A stretch of DNA of 38,529 nucleotides from Mycobacterium sp. 1465703.0 (GTDB taxonomy: Bacteria; Actinomycetota; Actinomycetes; Mycobacteriales; Mycobacteriaceae): assembly GCF_001672975.1 (NCBI RefSeq), contig NZ_LZKU01000164.1:1-38529 (forward strand), read 5' to 3'. Positions 20,633-28,395 of this stretch are shown here, one piece after another (positions within the stretch are counted from its first letter, which is position 1; every line of letters starts with the position of its first letter). Under the pieces are notes generated by a model, which was given only the letters and a program-made list of their open reading frames with translations, had not been told where the DNA came from and searched no databases. Both the position numbers and the translations under genes were made by a program.

Positions 20633-21332
20633 CTCGGTGGTGCGGATCGGGCTGGTGCTGCCCGACGTGATGGGCACCTACGGCGACGGCGGCAACGCGC
20701 TCGTGTTGCGGCAGCGACTGCGGCTGCGCGGCATCGCCGCCGAGATCGTCGAGATCACGCTGGCCGACCCGGTGCCCGAGTCGTTGGACCTCTACACATT
20801 GGGCGGGGCCGAGGACTACGCGCAGCGCCTGGCCACCCGGCACCTGATCAAGTACCCCGGCCTGCAGCGCGCCGCGGAACGAGGCGCCCCGGTGCTGGCG
20901 ATCTGTGCGGCCGTACAGGTCCTCGGGCACTGGTATGAAACGTCGGCCGGGGAACGCGTCGACGGGGTGGGCATGCTGGATGCGACGACGTCACCGCAAG
21001 ACACGCGCACCATCGGCGAGCTGGCTACCCGGCCGCTGCTGGCGGGCCTGACCGAGCGTCTCACCGGCTTTGAGAATCACCGCGGGGGCACCGTGCTGGG
21101 GCCGGCAGCCTCGCCGCTGGGCGCGGTGGTCAAGGGCGCCGGCAACCGGAGCGGCGACGGCTTCGACGGCGCGGTGCAGGGCAGCGTGATCGCGACCTAC
21201 ATGCACGGGCCGTGTCTGGCCCGCAACCCGCAACTGGCCGATCTGCTGCTGAGCACGGTGGTCGGTGAACTGCCGCCGCTGGAACTGCCCGAGGTCCAGT
21301 TGCTGCGCCGCGAGCGGTTAGCGGCTCGCTGA
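20625..21332 (+). CDS. gatD: GatD, lipid II isoglutaminyl synthase glutaminase subunit
   Basis: GatD is a class I glutamine amidotransferase of the CobB/CobQ type. It releases ammonia from glutamine for MurT, which amidates D-Glu in lipid II. It has 235 residues. The catalytic Cys-94 is in LAICAAVQ, matching the position in Staphylococcus GatD, and the catalytic His-194 is in TYMHGPCLAR. The N-terminal LPDVMGTYGDGGN block is typical of the family. The ATG at 20625 overlaps the end of murT by eight bases, so the two subunits are translationally coupled. Older annotation calls it CobQ2; a cobalamin role is unlikely given the murT partner. Confidence 0.95.
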   Translation: MADSVVRIGLVLPDVMGTYGDGGNALVLRQRLRLRGIAAEIVEITLADPVPESLDLYTLGGAEDYAQRLATRHLIKYPGLQRAAERGAPVLAICAAVQVLGHWYETSAGERVDGVGMLDATTSPQDTRTIGELATRPLLAGLTERLTGFENHRGGTVLGPAASPLGAVVKGAGNRSGDGFDGAVQGSVIATYMHGPCLARNPQLADLLLSTVVGELPPLELPEVQLLRRERLAAR

Positions 21333-21392
21333 GGCGAACGGTTGCAGGCACAACGGTTCCGGGCAGCAAAGTTATGGGTACGCGACGTGGCA

Positions 21393-22775
21393 ATGAGCAC
21401 CCGACGCGAACGGCACAGCGGCACAGGCGCTGACTCCCCGGACACCGATTCGGCGATGCGCCGGGACACCCTGGCGACTGCCATCGGCAATTTCATGGAG
21501 TGGTACGACTTCGGCGTCTACGGCTACATCGCGACCACCATTGCCCAGGTCTTCTATCCGGGCAACAGCGTCAGCGCGGTCCATCTCATCGCCACCTTCA
21601 GCACCCTGGCGGCGGCGTACGTGGTGCGTCCGCTCGGTGGCTTCGTCCTAGGCCCCCTGGGGGACCGCGTCGGGCGCAAGCGCGTTCTGGTGATCACCAT
21701 CCTGCTGATGGCAGTGGGTACCACCATGACCGGCTTACTGCCCGGTTACAGCACCATCGGCATCTGGGCGCCGATCCTGCTGCTGGTCGCCCGGATCTTT
21801 CAAGGATTGTCTACCGGCGGCGAGTTCGTCGGCGCGATGACCTATCTCGTTGAGCGGGCCCCGGACCGCAAACGCGGCATGATGGTCGGGTTTTTGCCGC
21901 TGGGCAACCTGGTCGGGTTCGTGCTGGCCGGCGTGCTGGTGACCGCTCTGCAGGCCTGGCTGCCAAGCCACGACATGCTGGCGTGGGGCTGGCGGATTCC
22001 GCTGCTGCTGGGAGCGCCCTTCGGCGTCCTCGCTCTCTATCTGCGGCTGCGGATCGAGGAATCCCCCGCCTACAAACAGCTGAGCAGCAACACGGATACG
22101 CCGGCTGACCGCGGCTGGCAGCAATTTCGGCGCACGGTGCTGGAGCAGTGGCGGCCGATGGTGGTCTGCGCTGCAGTTGTGGTGGCCTCACAGGTCCCCG
22201 ACTTCATGCTCACCGGATACTTGCCGACGTACCTCAAAGTGGTTGCGCACGTGGGTAAAACGGCCAGCCTGGTCATTATCGTGGCGACGTTGGCGATCTT
22301 GATGGCCGCGGTGGTGTTCGTCGCCATGTTGTCCGACCGTATCGGCGTGAAACCGATCATGTGGACGGGCTGCGGGTTGCTCATTGTGGCGTCGGTCCCG
22401 GCGTTCTTGCTGATGCGCTTCGGCGATATCTTGCCGTTGGTCTTCATCGGTGTGCTGCTGGTCGGACTGATGGAACTGTGTTTCGACAGCACCACTCCCC
22501 AAGCCCTGCCGGCGCTGTTCCCGACCAGAGTGCGCAGCGGAGCGCTGGCCATTTCGTACAACATCGCGCTATCGACCGTCGGCGGAACCACTCCGGTGAT
22601 CGCGCAAGCGCTGATATCCAGCACCGGCAGCGCCATGGTGCCGGCCTACATGCTGATCTTCGCGGGCTTAGTGGGGACCGTCGCCCTTCGATTCATGCCG
22701 GAAGTCGCGGGCAAACCGCTACCGGGATCTGGGCCCGCAGTGGAAAGCGCGGCCGGCGAGTTGGCAGGTGCGTGA
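21393..22775 (+). CDS. MHS-family metabolite:H+ symporter
   Basis: A major facilitator superfamily transporter of the metabolite:H+ symporter (ProP/ShiA/KgtP-like) group, 460 residues from the ATG at 21393, with about 12 hydrophobic helices. The family signature GNFMEWYDFGVYGYIAT is at the first helix. The A-motif GPLGDRVGRKRVL is between helices 2 and 3, and RIFQGLSTGGEFVGAMTYL is also typical. The substrate cannot be told; relatives carry osmolytes, dicarboxylates or aromatic acids. No good ribosome site precedes 21393. A GTG at 21387 or a TTG at 21342 could be the start. It occupies the place of Rv3714c in M. tuberculosis. Confidence 0.9.
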   Translation: MSTRRERHSGTGADSPDTDSAMRRDTLATAIGNFMEWYDFGVYGYIATTIAQVFYPGNSVSAVHLIATFSTLAAAYVVRPLGGFVLGPLGDRVGRKRVLVITILLMAVGTTMTGLLPGYSTIGIWAPILLLVARIFQGLSTGGEFVGAMTYLVERAPDRKRGMMVGFLPLGNLVGFVLAGVLVTALQAWLPSHDMLAWGWRIPLLLGAPFGVLALYLRLRIEESPAYKQLSSNTDTPADRGWQQFRRTVLEQWRPMVVCAAVVVASQVPDFMLTGYLPTYLKVVAHVGKTASLVIIVATLAILMAAVVFVAMLSDRIGVKPIMWTGCGLLIVASVPAFLLMRFGDILPLVFIGVLLVGLMELCFDSTTPQALPALFPTRVRSGALAISYNIALSTVGGTTPVIAQALISSTGSAMVPAYMLIFAGLVGTVALRFMPEVAGKPLPGSGPAVESAAGELAGA

Positions 22776-22792
22776 GAGAGTGCGGCCCGTGT

Positions 22793-23404
22793 TCAGACCA
22801 TGGCCCGGCGGCCGGCCAGCGCGCGACCCAGCGTCAGTTCGTCGGCGAACTCCAGGTCACCGCCCATCGGCAGCCCGGACGCGATCCGCGTCACCGTCAG
22901 GCCCGGAATGTCGCGCAACATCCGCACCAGGTAGGTGGCCGTCGCCTCGCCTTCGGTGTTCGGGTCGGTAGCGATGATCACCTCGGTGATGTCGACGTCG
23001 TCGACCCGCTCACCGATCCGGCTCAACAGCTCGCGGATCCGCAGCTGATCGGGACCCACTCCGGACAACGGATCGAGCGCACCGCCGAGTACGTGATAGC
23101 GGCCGCGGAATTCGCGGGTGCGCTCGACGGCCTGGACGTCCTTGGGTTCCTCGACGACGCACACCTGCGACCCGTCGCGGCGGGGATCCGCACAGATCCG
23201 GCAGCGCTCGTTGTCCGAGACGTTGCCGCACACCGCGCAGAACCGCACCCCGTCGCGAACCTTCGCCAGCACCGCCGTCAGCCGGTCGATATCCGGTGGT
23301 TCCACCGACAACAGATGGAAGGCGATGCGCTGGGCACTTTTAGGCCCGATACCCGGCAGCTTGCCGAGCTCGTCGATCAAATCCTGGACGGGTCCCTCGA
23401 ACAT
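22793..23404 (-). CDS. recR: RecR recombination mediator
   Basis: RecR works with RecO (and RecF) in loading RecA at single-strand gaps. It has 203 residues, the usual mycobacterial length. An N-terminal helix-hairpin-helix ([16 protein letters not shown]) is followed by a zinc finger with Cys-56, Cys-59, Cys-68 and Cys-71, and by a Toprim domain ([27 protein letters not shown]). The gene lies 14 bases after ybaB on the same strand, the ybaB-recR pairing seen across bacteria. Confidence 0.97.
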   Translation of the reverse strand: MFEGPVQDLIDELGKLPGIGPKSAQRIAFHLLSVEPPDIDRLTAVLAKVRDGVRFCAVCGNVSDNERCRICADPRRDGSQVCVVEEPKDVQAVERTREFRGRYHVLGGALDPLSGVGPDQLRIRELLSRIGERVDDVDITEVIIATDPNTEGEATATYLVRMLRDIPGLTVTRIASGLPMGGDLEFADELTLGRALAGRRAMV

Positions 23405-23418
23405 GTCGGTCGCGGAAT

Positions 23419-23763
23419 CTAGAGCCCCTGGCCCGGCGCCGGCGGTTGTCCCGGCGGCGGGCCGAAGCCGCCGGCCAGCGACCCCAGCCGCTCCTGGGCC
23501 ATCCGGGTGACCTGCTTGGACGCGTCCCCCATGGCGCCGACGATCAAGTCCTGCAACGTCTCAACGTCGGAAGGGTCGACGATGGAGGGGTCGATCTGCA
23601 CCGCGATCACCTCACCGCTGCCCTTGACCACAACCTTGACCAAGCCCCCACCGGCCTGACCATGCACCTCGGCGTTCGCCAGTTGTTGCTGGGCTTCCAT
23701 GAGCTTTTGCTGCATCTGCTGCGCCTGGGCCAGCAGCGCCGACATGTCGCCTCCGGGTTGCAT
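23419..23763 (-). CDS. YbaB/EbfC nucleoid-associated protein
   Basis: A small DNA-binding protein of the YbaB/EbfC family, 114 residues, the Rv3716c counterpart. The N-terminal helix is Gln-rich ([20 protein letters not shown]), followed by the family core [20 protein letters not shown] and [12 protein letters not shown]. The C-terminus is a Gly/Pro-rich tail ([15 protein letters not shown]), common in actinobacterial members. GAGGGG precedes the ATG at 23763 by seven bases. It is the first gene of the ybaB-recR pair. Confidence 0.95.
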   Translation of the reverse strand: MQPGGDMSALLAQAQQMQQKLMEAQQQLANAEVHGQAGGGLVKVVVKGSGEVIAVQIDPSIVDPSDVETLQDLIVGAMGDASKQVTRMAQERLGSLAGGFGPPPGQPPAPGQGL

Positions 23764-23849
23764 GACAATCCCCTCGCATCTTGGTCTCGAGTTGGTTTCG
23801 CTCGTGAGTCTCCGGCGATTCGAAACCCCCAGCGTAGACCGCGCGGCGT

Positions 23850-23855
23850 TAGCTT
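23850..23855 (+). promoter_or_regulatory. -10 element of ami1 (leaderless)
   Basis: TAGCTT (TANNNT) ends six bases before the GTG at 23862; no ribosome site is present. This suits a leaderless transcript. Confidence 0.45.
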
Positions 23856-23861
23856 TGCGCC

Positions 23862-24623
23862 GTGGACCTACGACTGAGCAGACGTGTCGGAATCAAATTG
23901 GCGGTCGGTGTGCTCGTTGCCGCTTCGACGGCGATCATGCCGACCGCGACGGCGGTCCCATCCAACATCGCCGGGATGGTGGTCTTCATCGATCCGGGGC
24001 ACAACGGCTCCAATGACGGCTCCATCAACCGTCAGGTACCCACCGGCCGCGGCGGCACCAAGGACTGCCAGACCAGTGGGACCGCGACCAACACCGGTTT
24101 TCAGGAACACACCTTCACCTGGGACACCGCGCTGCGCGTGCGCGCCGAGTTGAGCGCCCTGGGAGTGCGGACCGCGCTGTCCCGGGCCAACGACAGCGGT
24201 TTGGGGCCGTGTGTGGACGAACGCGCGAACGCAGCCAACGCGCTGCATCCCAACGCGGTCCTGAGCATCCACGCCGACGGCGGCCCGCCGTCCGGCCGGG
24301 GATTCCACGTCAACTATTCGGCCCCGCCGCTCAACCAGGTGCAGGCGGGTCCGTCGGTGCAGTACGCCCGGATCATGCGGGACCAAATGCAGGGCTCGGG
24401 AATTCCGCCGGCCAACTACATCGGCCAGAACGGTCTTTACGGCCGCTCGGATCTGACCGGCCTGAACCTGGCCCAGTATCCGTCGATTCTGGTCGAGTGC
24501 GGCAACATGAAGAACCCCGCGGACTCGGCGCTGATGGAGTCGGCCGAGGGCCGGCAGAAGTACGCCGACGCGCTGGTCCGTGGTGTCGCGGGGTTCCTGG
24601 CCTCACAGGGTCAGGCGCGCTAA
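23862..24623 (+). CDS. ami1: N-acetylmuramoyl-L-alanine amidase (Rv3717/Ami1-like)
   Basis: A periplasmic zinc amidase (Amidase_3) that cleaves the bond between N-acetylmuramic acid and L-alanine of peptidoglycan, acting in septum resolution and cell-wall turnover. It has 253 residues. A signal peptide ([20 protein letters not shown]) ends near residue 31. Zinc ligands are His-47 in IDPGHNG, Glu-82 in FQEHTF and His-137 in LSIHADG; the catalytic Glu-212 is in ILVECGNM. Cys-69 and Cys-117 probably form the disulfide seen in the M. tuberculosis enzyme. No cell-wall-binding domain is present. The start is a GTG with a leaderless-type promoter. Confidence 0.95.
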   Translation: MDLRLSRRVGIKLAVGVLVAASTAIMPTATAVPSNIAGMVVFIDPGHNGSNDGSINRQVPTGRGGTKDCQTSGTATNTGFQEHTFTWDTALRVRAELSALGVRTALSRANDSGLGPCVDERANAANALHPNAVLSIHADGGPPSGRGFHVNYSAPPLNQVQAGPSVQYARIMRDQMQGSGIPPANYIGQNGLYGRSDLTGLNLAQYPSILVECGNMKNPADSALMESAEGRQKYADALVRGVAGFLASQGQAR

Positions 24624-24738
24624 GGCCGGGGCTCGAGGTGTGAATATCTCGGCCGAATCCGATGTAGTGCAATAGATTTGCTGACCGTTCATCACCAGTT
24701 TGCTTTGGCGGCGTCGCTGGATCACATCCCCGGGTGAA

Positions 24739-24759
24739 GAAGTCGAGCTACTCGACTTC
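24739..24759 (+). terminator. Perfect hairpin downstream of ami1
   Basis: gaagtcgag (24739-24747) and ctcgacttc (24751-24759) pair over nine bases around a cta loop. It lies 115 bases past the ami1 stop and is followed by cctactcc, without a U-run. A terminator is the simplest reading. Confidence 0.45.
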
Positions 24760-24828
24760 CCTACTCCACCTCGCGGGCATTACTACCCGAAATTATGGGG
24801 GCTCCGGCGCGGAATCGCGTAGGACACA

Positions 24829-24927
24829 ATGAAAGATCTCAGGTTCCAGCTACAGAATCGAGTAGTAGCTGTCGCAGATCGAGCGGCGGCCCACAAGCTC
24901 ACGAGTGCCGGATCCTCGTTTAGCTGA
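24829..24927 (+). CDS. Possible small ORF (32 aa)
   Basis: An ATG at 24829 preceded by AGGA opens a 32-codon frame beginning MKDLRFQLQNRVVAVADRAA and ending GSSFS. It could form an amphipathic helix. There is no recognised family, and chance occurrence is quite possible. Confidence 0.2.
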   Translation: MKDLRFQLQNRVVAVADRAAAHKLTSAGSSFS

Positions 24928-24990
24928 GCACGCGCGAGATGCCGTGCCGGGGCGGGATTCCGTCCATCAATCGGCCGCTCGTCGGCGAGC

Positions 24991-25176
24991 TCATCGCGAC
25001 AGCTTGGTCACGTTCTGAGCTTGTACATGGCCGACCTGATTCGCTTCGGCGTACAGGTCATTGGCGCGCTCCTGTTCTGCCGCAAGCTTTTCCAGCGCCG
25101 CGATGGCGCGCCTGAGGAGGTCGATAGATTCCTCGACAGACTCCTTCATTTCGTTGAAACCGGGTATGAATCCCAT
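24991..25176 (-). CDS. Small helical protein downstream of the ABC exporter (61 aa)
   Basis: From the ATG at 25176, a 61-residue protein beginning MGFIPGFNEMKESVEESIDL. Residues ~9-50 form a continuous charged helix with heptad character (SIDLLRRAIAALEKLAAEQE), ending in NVTKLSR. A strong AGGAGGGG site five bases upstream decides the start; a longer in-frame reading is Arg-rich and has no such site. It lies 161 bases downstream of the exporter permease on the same strand, so it may belong to that transcript. I do not recognise a family; coiled-coil partner or regulator roles are guesses. Confidence 0.6.
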   Translation of the reverse strand: MGFIPGFNEMKESVEESIDLLRRAIAALEKLAAEQERANDLYAEANQVGHVQAQNVTKLSR

Positions 25177-25337
25177 CTGGGCCCCTCCTATCGGGATCTT
25201 CCCTCGCTTGCGAGCCGGAACTTCACGCCGTCTTCTCTGAAGCGTTGGTCCGTCCGGGCCATCGTAGGCCAGCAAACGAGCGCGCGCCTCGGTAACAGGG
25301 TCGCGATCGATCGCGACCATTCGAACGGCCCGTTGCC

Positions 25338-26969
25338 TCAGCTAGCCAAATCGCGCTGCAGGTATCCGTACACGCCGAGCGCGGCAAGGACAGCGCCGAC
25401 GAGCAGGAAAATGGCGGTGGCCGCCCAATTGGGCGGTGCGTCAGGCACGGCGGCGAGGTGCGACCACGGCGAAAGGTTGGCGGCCCAGCCGGGGGCGCTC
25501 GTGGACTTCATGATGACGTTCATCAGAAACCCGCCCACAACCGGCAGTGCGCCGATTGCGGCCGCAGCGGAGGGGAACCACCCGATGCCCACCGCGGCCG
25601 CCCCGGCCGCGAGCAACGCCACCGGAACGGAATTCAGCGCCCCCGCAACCGCAGCGCTCAATTGCAGTGGGGCGCCCGTGCTTTCGGCTCCGACCCAGAT
25701 GCCGATTGCGGCTGAGCAATGCAGGGCCACCACCCCGCCGACCGTGACCATGATCTCGGTCGACATCAGGCGCATACGCGAAATAGGCTGGGCGAAAAGC
25801 AAGTTCATTCGACCGGCCTTCTCGTCGGCGACCATCGCGGCGAGACGCACAGCGGCGTACAGTCCGGTGGGAACGGCGAGCACGCCGAACAGCACCGCAG
25901 CGCCGACTTTCACGAGTTCATGGCCGCCCATCCCGGCCGGCGCGGCGAGTTCAGCCATGCGCGGGTTCGTCTGAAACAGCTTGAGAATCGAGGGGAGCAA
26001 CACGCCGACCAGGAAGAAATATGCGGTGATACCGGTGGCCCAGCCGAGCGTGGTCCGGACGGTCCGGCGAAAGGCGAACCCGCCGATGGACCGCAACGAG
26101 CGTGTTCGTGGAGGGCGGGTGACAGGCACCGTCACGACCCCGTCACCCAAATCGCGGTGGGTTGCCGCGAAGAGGGCCGTACCGGCCAGCACTACCGGAA
26201 ACACGCCCAGCACGATCAGTGGGACGATGCGGTTTTCGGCGTATGGCGCCGACCGGGCGGCAAGCCCGAACGGCGTCATCCAGGCCGCCCACGCCAATTG
26301 ATGCGAGCCATCGGAGACCATGCGCAACATCAGGCTGCCGCCCAAAGCTGCGGCGGTAAGTCCCGTGGCGCCGGATCGACTCGGCATGACTTGCGCGGCG
26401 AGCAGCGCAGTTGTGGCGAAAGTTGCAGCGATACAGGCAGTTCCGACGGCATAGATCACCGCACCAGTCGGTTGCGTGCGAGCCGCCAGAAGGCCCGCCC
26501 CAATCGCCACACCGATCAGCACCGAGCATCCGACAAGAGCGGCCAGGCACCGGGTGACCACATCCGCCATTCGCAGGCGTCCGGCGAGGAGCAGATCCCA
26601 CCGCCGGCTATCCTCCTCACCGCGGGATATGCGCGTGGCGGCAAGCATGATCCAGCCGCTCGCGAGCACCGAAACGGCTGTGCCGGTTCGCCATACGGTG
26701 AAACCGCCGGGATTGTCGAGAGCGACCGGCGGGCCCGACAAGATCCTTATCGCGGGATTCTCGGCGAGTAGGCGCAGATCTGATTGATTCAGCAACGCGC
26801 CGATCGGCTGGTACTGGAAGGCGACCAACGCCGACATGACTCCGCAGATCAGGGCGGCCAGCACGGCGCCGCGGCGAAGCTGGCGCACGGCCAGCCGGCT
26901 CACGGCCTGCCCCGGCGTGAGGTGGGGCCCTGTGGCCAACGACGAACCGGGCAGCGTGGCTGTTGTCAT
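25338..26969 (-). CDS. ABC exporter permease (Rv1217c-like)
   Basis: A 543-residue integral membrane protein with about 12 hydrophobic segments in two similar halves (repeats start near AVSRLAVRQLRRG and FAFRRTVRTTLGW). It resembles the actinobacterial ABC-2 exporters of the tetronasin/antibiotic type, such as M. tuberculosis Rv1217c. It pairs with the ATPase encoded just upstream, with a 4-base ATGA overlap. Such systems export drugs or lipophilic secondary metabolites. Its position next to, and divergent from, the NRPS suggests export of the NRPS product or self-protection, which is inference. It is not obviously an MmpL, the transporter type used for glycopeptidolipids. Confidence 0.88.
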   Translation of the reverse strand: MTTATLPGSSLATGPHLTPGQAVSRLAVRQLRRGAVLAALICGVMSALVAFQYQPIGALLNQSDLRLLAENPAIRILSGPPVALDNPGGFTVWRTGTAVSVLASGWIMLAATRISRGEEDSRRWDLLLAGRLRMADVVTRCLAALVGCSVLIGVAIGAGLLAARTQPTGAVIYAVGTACIAATFATTALLAAQVMPSRSGATGLTAAALGGSLMLRMVSDGSHQLAWAAWMTPFGLAARSAPYAENRIVPLIVLGVFPVVLAGTALFAATHRDLGDGVVTVPVTRPPRTRSLRSIGGFAFRRTVRTTLGWATGITAYFFLVGVLLPSILKLFQTNPRMAELAAPAGMGGHELVKVGAAVLFGVLAVPTGLYAAVRLAAMVADEKAGRMNLLFAQPISRMRLMSTEIMVTVGGVVALHCSAAIGIWVGAESTGAPLQLSAAVAGALNSVPVALLAAGAAAVGIGWFPSAAAAIGALPVVGGFLMNVIMKSTSAPGWAANLSPWSHLAAVPDAPPNWAATAIFLLVGAVLAALGVYGYLQRDLAS

Positions 26970-27877
26970 CGCGCGGAATCGCCGTAGTAGTCGAGGAAGA
27001 TCTCCTCGAGAGTCGGTTCGTGCATCGACAGCGCCGTGATGTCAGCTGCGGCGAGCGCCCGAAGCGCCGCCCCCGGCGGTCCAGTTAGGTTGAAGCGCAA
27101 CCGTTCACCGCCCAGCTGTTCGATACCCGACACCGCCGCAACGTCCTGCAGCGAAGGCTGACCGTCGCGATAGGACACCTCGACCACGGTCCGATGCAAG
27201 CGGCGGAGGTCGGCGATGCTGTCGACTTCGACGAGTCGCCCGGCACGCAGAATCGCTACCCGGTCGCACACGGCTTCTACTTCGGCCAGTTGATGAGAGC
27301 TGAGGAACACCGTCTGGCCTCGCTCGCGCGCTTCGGCGACACAGCCGCGAAATTCCCTTTCCATCAACGGGTCCACACCGCTTGTCGGCTCATCGAGCAC
27401 CAGAAGCGGCGCCCGTGTCGCGAATGCAGCAACAAGTGCCACCTTCTGTCGGTTGCCGGTCGAATATGTTTTGGCCGGCTTGTCGAGCTCGAGATCGAAA
27501 CGATCGACCAACTCGTCGCGGTAGGCCGTATCGACGCCGGGGCCCAAAGAGCCAAGCAGCTCAAGGATTTCCGCGCCGGTTAGTCGTGGCCACAGCGCCA
27601 CATCTGCGGGCACGTATGCGACGTGCCGATGGGACCGGCGGACGTCATGCGCTGGGCAACCGAATATCTTCGCCGTGCCCGCGGTGGGGCGAATCAATCC
27701 GAGCAGCAGGCGAATCGTCGTCGACTTGCCGGCACCGTTGGGGCCCAGGAATCCGAACACCTCGCCGGGCGCGACGCTCATACTCAGATCCTCGACGGCC
27801 GCGATGCGGCCGAACCGTTTGGTCAGTCCGTCGACCCGGATAGCGGGTTCGACCGCAGCGCGCGCCGAGGGTTCCAT
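26966..27877 (-). CDS. ABC exporter ATP-binding protein (Rv1218c/DrrA-like)
   Basis: A 303-residue ATPase that should energise the permease encoded next. Walker A is GPNGAGKST (45-53), Walker B is LLVLDEPTSG with Asp-162/Glu-163, and the H-loop His-195 is in SSHQL. The signature motif reads YSTGNRQKV (138-146) in place of LSGGQ, a variant shared by antibiotic-type exporters. A ~75-residue C-terminal extension (HRTVVEVSYRDGQPSLQDV onward, ending LEEIFLDYYG) is typical of the DrrA-like group. The ATG at 27877 lacks a ribosome site but has a leaderless-type -10. Confidence 0.93.
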   Translation of the reverse strand: MEPSARAAVEPAIRVDGLTKRFGRIAAVEDLSMSVAPGEVFGFLGPNGAGKSTTIRLLLGLIRPTAGTAKIFGCPAHDVRRSHRHVAYVPADVALWPRLTGAEILELLGSLGPGVDTAYRDELVDRFDLELDKPAKTYSTGNRQKVALVAAFATRAPLLVLDEPTSGVDPLMEREFRGCVAEARERGQTVFLSSHQLAEVEAVCDRVAILRAGRLVEVDSIADLRRLHRTVVEVSYRDGQPSLQDVAAVSGIEQLGGERLRFNLTGPPGAALRALAAADITALSMHEPTLEEIFLDYYGDSAR

Positions 27878-27884
27878 GACCCGA

Positions 27885-27890
27885 AGGGTA
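27885..27890 (-). promoter_or_regulatory. -10 element of the ABC exporter operon (leaderless)
   Basis: On the minus strand TACCCT (TANNNT) is followed by seven bases (tcgggtc) and the ATG at 27877, consistent with a leaderless mRNA for the exporter genes. Confidence 0.45.
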
Positions 27891-28057
27891 AGTCACCCGG
27901 CGTAAAGACCCGTTGGTTCGATCGGAAATCGCCTTTGCTGATTCGCGTCAGCCGAGCCGGGACGGTGTTCGCTAGCGCAACTAACAAGCACCGAAAGTTC
28001 ATCAGCTTCGCAAGGTCGAGCCCGTCATGTAGTAATAAGGTACGAGCCAAAATAGCA

Positions 28058-28073
28058 GGTCAGGTCAAGGTCA
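28058..28073 (+). repeat. Three GGTCA direct repeats upstream of the NRPS
   Basis: GGTCA occurs at 28058-28062, 28063-28067 and 28069-28073, in the sequence caggtcaggtcaaggtcagg. It could be a transcription-factor site for the divergent promoters, but the repeats are short and may be fortuitous. Confidence 0.35.
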
Positions 28074-28395
28074 GGAGAAGCCTTGGTCGGCCGGTTATTG
28101 CATCGCGCGCACGAGTTACTGAGCTGCACTGGCAGTTCCACGACGGACTTTGCCATGCCCGGCGTCCAGTTCGCCGATCGTGCACCTGTACTACAGCACT
28201 ACCCCATCTAGGCCTCCTGACCACTCGACTTGGATGTGAATTCCGACGAGGTCCGCTCGACGGGCCATACGCTCCCCCACATGACAGCCAGTCGGAGGGT
28301 CTGGATGGTGGTTTTACTGGTCGAAAAGTTTGGGCGAGAGACTGGAAGCGGGCCGCCCTGCCAATAAGTAGGCACTTAGCAGGTGGGGTAGTCGG

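Larger units (their letters stand above)
24624..24990. other. Gene-poor interval between conserved backbone and exporter locus
   Basis: The 367 bases between ami1 and the small helical ORF hold no clear gene, apart from one weak 32-codon ORF (24829-24927) and one perfect hairpin (24739-24759). The composition is visibly more AT-rich than the flanks. No tRNA, integrase remnant or insertion sequence was seen. M. tuberculosis would continue with Rv3718c here, so this interval marks the switch from conserved to accessory DNA. Confidence 0.6.
27878..28395. other. Divergent intergenic region between ABC exporter and NRPS
   Basis: These 518 bases separate the exporter (minus) from the NRPS (plus) and should hold both promoters. 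No convincing protein-coding ORF was seen on either strand. The region contains three GGTCA direct repeats (28058-28073) and is locally AT-richer than the coding flanks. The NRPS ribosome site AGGTGGGG lies about seven bases before its ATG. Confidence 0.6.

Noticed and set aside
24624..24990. tRNA or integrase attachment site at the boundary of the accessory region
   Set aside because: No tRNA fold, direct repeat or recombinase remnant was found; only one short hairpin is present.
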